The notes beneath the pieces are model-generated. The model had not been told where the DNA came from, ran no database searches, and saw nothing but the letters and a program-made list of their open reading frames with translations. A stretch of 64,000 nucleotides of DNA from Eubacteriales bacterium (GTDB taxonomy: Bacteria > Bacillota > Clostridia > Lachnospirales > Lachnospiraceae). Shown here piece by piece: positions 57,925 through 64,000 of this stretch. The stretch's first letter is position 1. Every line of letters begins with the position of its first letter. The DNA is taken from the NCBI GenBank assembly GCA_030536995.1, contig JAUNOY010000010.1, positions 1-64,000 on the forward strand. Reading direction: 5' to 3'. Both the position numbers and the translations under genes were made by a program.

Positions 57925-59109
57925 TTATGCGTCTATAATCCCCCAATAGGAAGGTTTCACGTTACAATCATTGTCAAATGGTAATGGCATCTGCGGTCTT
58001 TTTCCATCCGCCCCTCCTCCGACTACAGAAGTATCCTGCAACCAGGAAGCTCCGTCATGAGTTCCCCAAAATGTAACTCCCGTGATATGAATTTCATCCT
58101 GTTTATCAAGCGTATATATCGTCTGAAAAATTTCTTTATATCGTTCTCCTTGAAGTTCTAATTCTGTCTCTTTATCACTTCCATCATATCCTCTGCTCGA
58201 CTGTACGTCAAATTCAGTAAACTGTATTTCTTCAACGATAGAAGAATACTTGCATACCGCTTCTTTTATCAGTTCAATCGATGGACAATCCATATGATAA
58301 TGTGCCTGCATTCCCATTCCATCAATTCGTGCACCTTCTGTTTCTTTAATCTCTCTGAGTAAATTGCATATAGCCTCCCTCTTTACAGGCTCTGCATCAT
58401 TGTAATCATTATAAAAAAGTTTAATGTTTTTCGGTGCATATCGATTGGCAAATACAAATGCCTGGGTAATATAACTGGTATCCCCCTGAAAAATATTGTA
58501 CCAGTTTGTATTTTCTCCGTTGCATGTAAATCGTAAAGCTCCGGGATTAACAGATGGCTGAAAATCATCAGGTTCAATCTGTTCATTTACTACATCCCAT
58601 GCATAAATAATTCCCCGATATGGACTGCTTTCCCCATCATAATGTAAAATTACATCCCGGATATATTTTTCAAGGCGTTTAATCATTTTTTCTTTAGAAA
58701 CATATGGTTTTCGGCTGTCATATTCTTCTCGAAAAAACCAATCTGGAGTCTGAGAATGCCATACTAATACGTGTCCTCTTACCTGTATCTTATCATCCGG
58801 ATTTTTTTCATTATAATTTCTTACATAATCCATAATTTTGTCAGCTCTTCTGAAATCAAGCTTTAAAACCGGACTTCCACACTCATCAAAGCATATATTT
58901 CTTTCTGAGTCAGTCATGTATACCGGTGTCTTACCCAAAATCACTTCCGGTTTCATCTCATTTTCACATGTAATACTATTGTAGTGGGTTGTTACCAGCT
59001 TCATAATATTTTTATCACTAAGCACATCTGACATAAGTGCCACACCCGCTTTCCCACCTACTACAGATTTCTGTGCAAAACACTTTTTTATTGTTATTAA
59101 CGTCTTCAT
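57925..59109 (-). CDS. cytoplasmic endo-1,4-beta-xylanase (GH10)
   Basis: About 394 residues, a single GH10 domain with no signal peptide and no carbohydrate-binding module. The acid/base Glu is in AWDVVNEQIEPDD, the nucleophile Glu in IQFTEFDVQSSRG, and VLVWHSQTPDWFF is conserved. It is suited to hydrolysing imported longer xylo-oligosaccharides. It shares segments with the secreted GH10, so the two may be paralogues. AGGAGG seven bases before 59109 fixes the start. It is the first gene of the leftward locus. Confidence 0.93.
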   Translation of the reverse strand: MKTLITIKKCFAQKSVVGGKAGVALMSDVLSDKNIMKLVTTHYNSITCENEMKPEVILGKTPVYMTDSERNICFDECGSPVLKLDFRRADKIMDYVRNYNEKNPDDKIQVRGHVLVWHSQTPDWFFREEYDSRKPYVSKEKMIKRLEKYIRDVILHYDGESSPYRGIIYAWDVVNEQIEPDDFQPSVNPGALRFTCNGENTNWYNIFQGDTSYITQAFVFANRYAPKNIKLFYNDYNDAEPVKREAICNLLREIKETEGARIDGMGMQAHYHMDCPSIELIKEAVCKYSSIVEEIQFTEFDVQSSRGYDGSDKETELELQGERYKEIFQTIYTLDKQDEIHITGVTFWGTHDGASWLQDTSVVGGGADGKRPQMPLPFDNDCNVKPSYWGIIDA

Positions 59110-59397
59110 TTCACGCCTCCTAAACTCCTCTTTTGTTATTAATTTCAAGTTAAATACTTTGATTATATATTATAAATAAGAAAAATAAAATCTGAATAAA
59201 TTCAAAAAATCACCCGACAAATTAAATAAGTTTTATTAGAACAGCAAATCCTATTCCCCAGATTTTTATTCCCAAATAATAATTCTTATTAATCCATCTT
59301 CCATTTCCGTCCAAAATCGTGTAAACTAATAATGAGGGTTTTTTACCCTTTTATACAATACACAGTATTATAGAACAACAAAATTTAGGAGACATAT

Positions 59398-61779
59398 ATG
59401 AATCAAAAAGCATATAAAGCATTGGAATACTACAAGATTATTGATATGCTCACAGATAAAGCATCCTCTTTCATGGGCAAAGAGCTTTGCCGTAAGCTCA
59501 CTCCATCCACTGATCTTGAGGAAATCCGTCACATGCAGACACAAACAAAGGATGCGCTTACCCGCCTCTTTCAGAAAGGCAACATTTCCTTTGGCAGTGT
59601 GAAAGACGTGCGCGGTTCACTGAAAAGACTGGAAATCGGCAGCGCTCTGGGAATCACAGAGCTTCTTTCTATTTGCAGCCTTCTGGAAAATGTAAACCGT
59701 GTAAAAGCTTATTCACGAAATGACAGAAGCGATTCCCTGCCGGATTCCCTTGACGGTATGTTCAGCGCACTGGAACCGCTGACTCCCCTTTCCGCAGAAA
59801 TACGCAGATGTATCCTGTCCGAAGACGAGATCAGCGACGATGCAAGCAGCACTCTGCGCCAAATCCGCAGGAACATGAAAGTAGCCAATGACAAAATACA
59901 TACACAGCTTTCCTCTCTGGTAAGCGGCAGTGCCCGCAACTATCTTCAGGACGCGGTAATAACCATGCGAAACGGCCGCTACTGTATTCCCGTAAAATCC
60001 GAATACAAAGGTCAGGTTCCGGGCATGGTACACGACCAGTCCTCTACCGGCTCCACCCTTTTTATCGAGCCTATGGCAATCGTAAAGCTGAACAACGACA
60101 TCCGTGAGCTGGAATTAAAAGAACAAAAGGAAATTGAAATAATCCTTGCCGACCTCAGCGAACAGACAGCTGTCCACAGCGAACTCATTAAAACTGACCT
60201 CGAAATTATGGTTCAGCTTGACTTCATCTTCGCAAGAGCATCTCTTGCAATGGACATGAACGGAAACGAACCTCTCTTCAATGACAAAGGACGCATCAAC
60301 TTAAAAAAAGCCCGCCATCCTCTCATTGATAAGAAAAAAGCTGTCCCCATTGATATTCGTCTTGGCGACGACTTCGATCTTCTTGTAATTACAGGTCCAA
60401 ATACAGGAGGTAAAACCGTCTCTTTAAAGACTGTTGGACTTCTTACCATGATGGGACAGTCCGGACTGCATATCCCGGCTCTTGACCGCTCAGAGCTTGC
60501 CCTTTTCCACGAGGTTTACGCAGATATCGGAGATGAACAGAGCATCGAACAGTCCTTAAGTACCTTTTCCTCTCATATGACAAACGTGGTTTCTTTCCTA
60601 AAAAATGCAGATACCCACTCCCTTGTCCTCTTTGATGAGCTCGGTGCAGGAACAGACCCGACTGAAGGCGCAGCCCTTGCTATTTCCATTCTCTCTCATC
60701 TTCACGAGAGAGGAATCCGTACGATGGCAACCACTCATTACAGCGAACTGAAGGTTTACGCCCTTTCTACTCCGGGCGTGGAGAACGGCTGCTGTGAATT
60801 CGACGTAGAAACTCTGCGCCCCACCTACCGTCTTCTCATCGGTGTTCCGGGAAAGAGTAACGCTTTTGCCATCTCTTCTAAACTGGGACTTCCGGACTAC
60901 ATTATCGAGAAAGCGAAAGAGCAGATCAGCGAACAGGACGAATCTTTTGAAGACGTACTCACCTCTCTGGAAAACAGCAGGATAACGATTGAAAATGAGC
61001 GCGCTGAAATCGAACAATACAAAAAAGAAATCGAAGCGCTCAAAGAAAAACTGGAATCCAAGCAGGAAAAACTGGATGAACGAAAAGAACGCATCCTGCG
61101 TCAAGCAAATGAAGAAGCGCATGCCATCCTTCGCGAAACAAAGGAATATGCTGATCAGACCATGAAGATGTTCCACAAATTTCAGAAAGACCATGTGGAC
61201 ACAGCATCTATGGAAAAAGAACGCCAGAAACTCCGCCAGCGCATGAACAAAGCCGAATCCGGCATGGCTCAAAATGCAGCTGTAAAAAAACCGAAAAAAG
61301 AACTTTCTGCCAAAGACCTTTCTCTTGGAGAATCTGTAAAAGTCCTCAGCATGAATCTGAACGGTACTGTGAGCAGCCGTCCGGATTCCAAGGGCTACTT
61401 ATTCGTTCAGATGGGAATTATCCGTTCTAAGGTTCACATCTCCGACCTGGAGCTTGTTGACGAAGCAGAAATCACAACGCCTACTCTGCAGCGCACAGGA
61501 GCAGGCAAGATACGTATGTCAAAATCTGCCAGCGTTTCTACAGAAATCAACCTTCTGGGTAAAACTGTAGATGAAGCAATCGCAGAGCTTGACAAATATC
61601 TCGACGACGCATATATTGCCCATCTCAAGAGCGTCCGTGTTGTACATGGTAAAGGCACCGGTGCTCTGAGAAAAGGGGTGCATAACTACTTGAAGCGCCA
61701 GAAGCATGTAGCTTCCTTCAGACTGGGCGAATTTGGAGAAGGCGATGCAGGTGTGACAATTGTTGAGTTCAAAAAATGA
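59398..61779 (+). CDS. mutS2: MutS2 family DNA-binding ATPase
   Basis: A 793-residue protein. It lacks the mismatch-recognition domain I of MutS. The core and clamp regions, the ABC-type ATPase (ITGPNTGGKTVSLKTVGLL, LVLFDELGAGTDPTEGAALA), a long coiled region and a C-terminal Smr nuclease domain (INLLGKTVDEAIAELDKYLD, RVVHGKGTGALRKGVHNYL) are present. MutS2 proteins limit recombination or rescue collided ribosomes, depending on species. TAGGAGA precedes the ATG. Confidence 0.96.
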   Translation: MNQKAYKALEYYKIIDMLTDKASSFMGKELCRKLTPSTDLEEIRHMQTQTKDALTRLFQKGNISFGSVKDVRGSLKRLEIGSALGITELLSICSLLENVNRVKAYSRNDRSDSLPDSLDGMFSALEPLTPLSAEIRRCILSEDEISDDASSTLRQIRRNMKVANDKIHTQLSSLVSGSARNYLQDAVITMRNGRYCIPVKSEYKGQVPGMVHDQSSTGSTLFIEPMAIVKLNNDIRELELKEQKEIEIILADLSEQTAVHSELIKTDLEIMVQLDFIFARASLAMDMNGNEPLFNDKGRINLKKARHPLIDKKKAVPIDIRLGDDFDLLVITGPNTGGKTVSLKTVGLLTMMGQSGLHIPALDRSELALFHEVYADIGDEQSIEQSLSTFSSHMTNVVSFLKNADTHSLVLFDELGAGTDPTEGAALAISILSHLHERGIRTMATTHYSELKVYALSTPGVENGCCEFDVETLRPTYRLLIGVPGKSNAFAISSKLGLPDYIIEKAKEQISEQDESFEDVLTSLENSRITIENERAEIEQYKKEIEALKEKLESKQEKLDERKERILRQANEEAHAILRETKEYADQTMKMFHKFQKDHVDTASMEKERQKLRQRMNKAESGMAQNAAVKKPKKELSAKDLSLGESVKVLSMNLNGTVSSRPDSKGYLFVQMGIIRSKVHISDLELVDEAEITTPTLQRTGAGKIRMSKSASVSTEINLLGKTVDEAIAELDKYLDDAYIAHLKSVRVVHGKGTGALRKGVHNYLKRQKHVASFRLGEFGEGDAGVTIVEFKK

Positions 61780-61810
61780 TCTGATGATCAACAGGAAGGA
61801 GAACTTTAAC

Positions 61811-62512
61811 ATGGCTTATAAACAGAAAATTCTTATTGTTGACGATGACAATAACATCGCCGAATTGATTGCACTGTACCTCACCAAAGAATGTTTTGAG
61901 GTTAAAATTGTCAATGACGGAGAGGAGGCTCTGAAAGAATTTCAGAGCTTTCGCCCGGATCTTATCATCCTGGATCTGATGCTCCCCGGCATCGACGGTT
62001 ATCAGGTCTGCCGTGAGATTCGTCATAATTCTGATGTCCCTATTATTATGCTTTCCGCCAAGGGTGAAACCTTCGATAAGGTTCTGGGACTCGAACTCGG
62101 AGCAGACGATTATATGATCAAACCATTTGACTCCAAAGAACTGGTTGCCAGAGTCCGTGCAGTCCTGCGTCGCTTTCAGGCAAAACAACCGGCTGTTTCA
62201 ACAGGAGAAAAATGTGTAACCTACCCCGACCTCATTGTAAATCTGACGAACTATGCTGTCACCTACATGGGCAAACAGGTGGATATGCCGCCGAAGGAAC
62301 TGGAACTTCTTTATTTCCTTGCCTCATCTCCTAATCAGGTTTTTACAAGAGAACAGCTTCTCGATCACATCTGGGGATACGAGTACATCGGAGACACCCG
62401 CACAGTAGACGTCCATATAAAACGGCTGCGCGAGAAAATCAAAGATCATCCCCGCTGGTCGCTTGCAACTGTCTGGGGAATCGGATATAAATTTGAGGTA
62501 AAAAACGAATGA
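61811..62512 (+). CDS. OmpR/PhoB-type response regulator
   Basis: About 233 residues. Receiver with DDDNN pocket, Asp in LIILDLMLPGIDG, Lys in MIKPFD; winged helix with MPPKELELLYFLASSPNQVF and the ending TVWGIGYKFEV. I start it at 61811 because GGAAGGAGAA lies upstream and the family begins here; the frame is open for 17 codons before. It overlaps the kinase gene by four bases. The TVWGIGY form is common in regulators of cell-envelope functions, but the target is not known. Confidence 0.94.
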   Translation: MAYKQKILIVDDDNNIAELIALYLTKECFEVKIVNDGEEALKEFQSFRPDLIILDLMLPGIDGYQVCREIRHNSDVPIIMLSAKGETFDKVLGLELGADDYMIKPFDSKELVARVRAVLRRFQAKQPAVSTGEKCVTYPDLIVNLTNYAVTYMGKQVDMPPKELELLYFLASSPNQVFTREQLLDHIWGYEYIGDTRTVDVHIKRLREKIKDHPRWSLATVWGIGYKFEVKNE

Positions 62513-63918
62513 AGCATCTTTTATCCCTGAAGTTTATCGCCAGCTATCTTTTAATCGGAATCTGTGGATTCTTTCTTATCAGCCTAGGCGGTTCCTATCT
62601 TGTGGAACAGTATCTGGAACGCGATTTGAGCGATGCTCTTTATAAAGAAGCTCACAGTATCGCTTCCTATGATACAATAAAAAATAATCTGTCTGCCAAA
62701 AATCTGGAGGAAATACGGAATCCCCTCTCCTCCCTGGCAGTTTTTCAGGATACTGTTATCTGGATTATCAACTGCCAAGGTGACGTTCTGTTCAGCACCC
62801 GCAAACAGATTGACCCCGATTCCCCTGTACCACTGGAAGGCTTCGATGTTTCTGCATGGGGCAGAAATTATTATCAGATCGGTACGTTTTACGGCTATTT
62901 TCCTAATGATCAGATCAGTGTCATCGCCCCTATTACTTCTGAGATGACTACCAAAGGATATGTTGCTATCCACTATCAGGCAAGTGCTCTATATCGTACA
63001 AGAAGTACGATTATGCAGATTATGCTGTTTCTTTTCTTCATCTTTTATGCCATGACATACCTTTTGATTCTGATATACAAATGGCAGATTTATCGCCCTC
63101 TTCAGGCGATTATTCGCGGCGCCTCTGAATACGCCAACGGAAATCTCAGTTATAACATCGCCGTAAAATCCGACGATGAACTGGGCTATCTTGCCAACAC
63201 CCTGAACTATATGTCAGATGAGCTTAACCTGAACGGGGAATATCAGCGTAAATTTGTCTCCAATGTTTCTCATGATTTTCGCTCTCCACTCACCTCTATC
63301 AAAGGCTATGTAGAGGCAATTCTGGACGGAACCATTCCTCCTGAATTTCAGGAAAAATATTTAAAAATTATCGCGACTGAAACAGATCGTCTGGAAAAGC
63401 TCACCAGAAGTCTCCTGACTTTAAACGAGATAGATATCAAAAAACGTATGATGGAATTCCGACCATTTGATATTAACGATACACTGAAAAGCACAGCAGC
63501 TTTTTTTGAGGGCATATGCACTCCACGTAAGATTCATCTGGAACTGATTCTTTCCGGAAAGGAACTTTCTGTAAATGCAGACAGGGAAAAAATACAGCAG
63601 GTCCTTTACAATCTTCTGGATAATGCCATTAAATTCAGCCCGGATGATTCTACCATTGTAATGGAAACAACAGAAAAAAACGGAAAAGTTTTTGTTTCTG
63701 TGAAAGACCACGGAGAGGGAATTCCCAAAGAAAGTATTCCCAAAATCTGGGATCGCTTCTACAAGCATGATGCCTCCCGCGGCCGTGACCGAAAAAGTAC
63801 AGGTCTTGGGCTTTCTATTGTAAAAGAAATTATCAATGCACATCAGCAGCACATTGATGTTGTCAGCACCCCCGGCGTGGGAACTGAATTTATATTTACA
63901 CTCGAAAAATCACACTAA
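62509..63918 (+). CDS. sensor histidine kinase with HAMP domain
   Basis: A 469-residue kinase. Membrane helices at about 8-30 and 165-187 flank an external sensor of about 135 residues. A HAMP domain (YRPLQAIIRGASEYANGNLS), HisKA with FVSNVSHDFRSPLTSIKGYV and a HATPase domain with DHGEGIPKESIPKIWDRFYK follow. Its partner is the response regulator just upstream. The signal is unknown. Confidence 0.94.
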   Translation: MKHLLSLKFIASYLLIGICGFFLISLGGSYLVEQYLERDLSDALYKEAHSIASYDTIKNNLSAKNLEEIRNPLSSLAVFQDTVIWIINCQGDVLFSTRKQIDPDSPVPLEGFDVSAWGRNYYQIGTFYGYFPNDQISVIAPITSEMTTKGYVAIHYQASALYRTRSTIMQIMLFLFFIFYAMTYLLILIYKWQIYRPLQAIIRGASEYANGNLSYNIAVKSDDELGYLANTLNYMSDELNLNGEYQRKFVSNVSHDFRSPLTSIKGYVEAILDGTIPPEFQEKYLKIIATETDRLEKLTRSLLTLNEIDIKKRMMEFRPFDINDTLKSTAAFFEGICTPRKIHLELILSGKELSVNADREKIQQVLYNLLDNAIKFSPDDSTIVMETTEKNGKVFVSVKDHGEGIPKESIPKIWDRFYKHDASRGRDRKSTGLGLSIVKEIINAHQQHIDVVSTPGVGTEFIFTLEKSH

Positions 63919-63969
63919 AAAGATGAGGCTAGTCCCCGATATTAAAACGGATAATGCCTCATCTTCTTT
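63919..63969 (+). terminator. terminator after the kinase
   Basis: Arms GATGAGGC and GCCTCATC with a loop of about 26 bases, followed by TTCTTTCATTTCTTT. Confidence 0.75.
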
Positions 63970-64000
63970 CATTTCTTTAGAGTTGTCTTTACTCTTCAAA

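Overview
The window looks like a chromosome segment of a low-GC, gut-type Firmicute, most likely a Lachnospiraceae member. The reasons are a PyrK/PyrD type dihydroorotate dehydrogenase, a YesMN/LplBC style xylan locus, a Spo0A C-terminal domain protein, AGGAGG ribosome binding sites, frequent TTG starts and AT-rich spacers. No species can be named from the sequence alone.

Layout. (1) 1-10.7 kb: a relic of an IS605-type tnpB, radA with a coupled unknown gene, clpC with a small GntR regulator, and an ABC exporter operon carrying its own response regulator and kinase. (2) 10.7-28.7 kb: housekeeping. This holds an SseB-like protein, an AlkD-like repair protein, purE-purM-purN-purD behind a clear sigma-A promoter, an M29 aminopeptidase, an HD phosphohydrolase, pyrE, an AraC regulator, pyrC-pyrF-pyrK-pyrD, a cold-shock gene with a remarkable leader hairpin, degV, an isolated Spo0A effector domain and tRNA-Leu(AAG). 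(3) 29.68-39.55 kb: an integrated mobile element flanked by a 16-bp direct repeat (22 bp with one mismatch). (4) 39.6-43.3 kb: an HtrA-like protein that has lost two catalytic residues, a YhaM-like exonuclease and an RlmD-like methyltransferase. (5) 43.5-59.1 kb: a xylan/arabinoxylan locus. It has a secreted multimodular GH10 xylanase, GH51, DUF624, GH3, two CUT1 permeases, a lipoprotein binding protein, a YesN/YesM two-component system and a cytoplasmic GH10. (6) 59.4-64 kb: mutS2 and a second two-component system.

The mobile element is the most interesting part. It has a tyrosine integrase, an excisionase-like protein, an XRE repressor with no visible protease-cleavable domain, a phage replisome organizer and a primase-helicase. 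It has no capsid, terminase, portal, lysis, relaxase or conjugation genes, so it resembles a small phage satellite (PICI-like) or a minimal integrative element. Its two regulatory regions can be read directly. At 38.57-38.64 kb two promoters face each other and share a 16-bp palindrome made of both -10 boxes. At 32.75-32.86 kb three copies of TATATGG(G/A)CACACAT(A/C)T sit on two divergent promoters beside a ribbon-helix-helix gene. Downstream of that gene lies about 1 kb without a plausible protein gene but with many strong hairpins, an internal duplication and T-run terminators. This is a candidate large structured non-coding RNA carried by the element.

In the xylan locus the gene set fits together as follows. 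The secreted GH10 cuts xylan outside the cell. The lipoprotein and two permeases import oligosaccharides, with an ATPase that must be encoded elsewhere. The cytoplasmic GH10, GH3 and GH51 enzymes finish degradation, and the YesM/YesN pair senses and activates.
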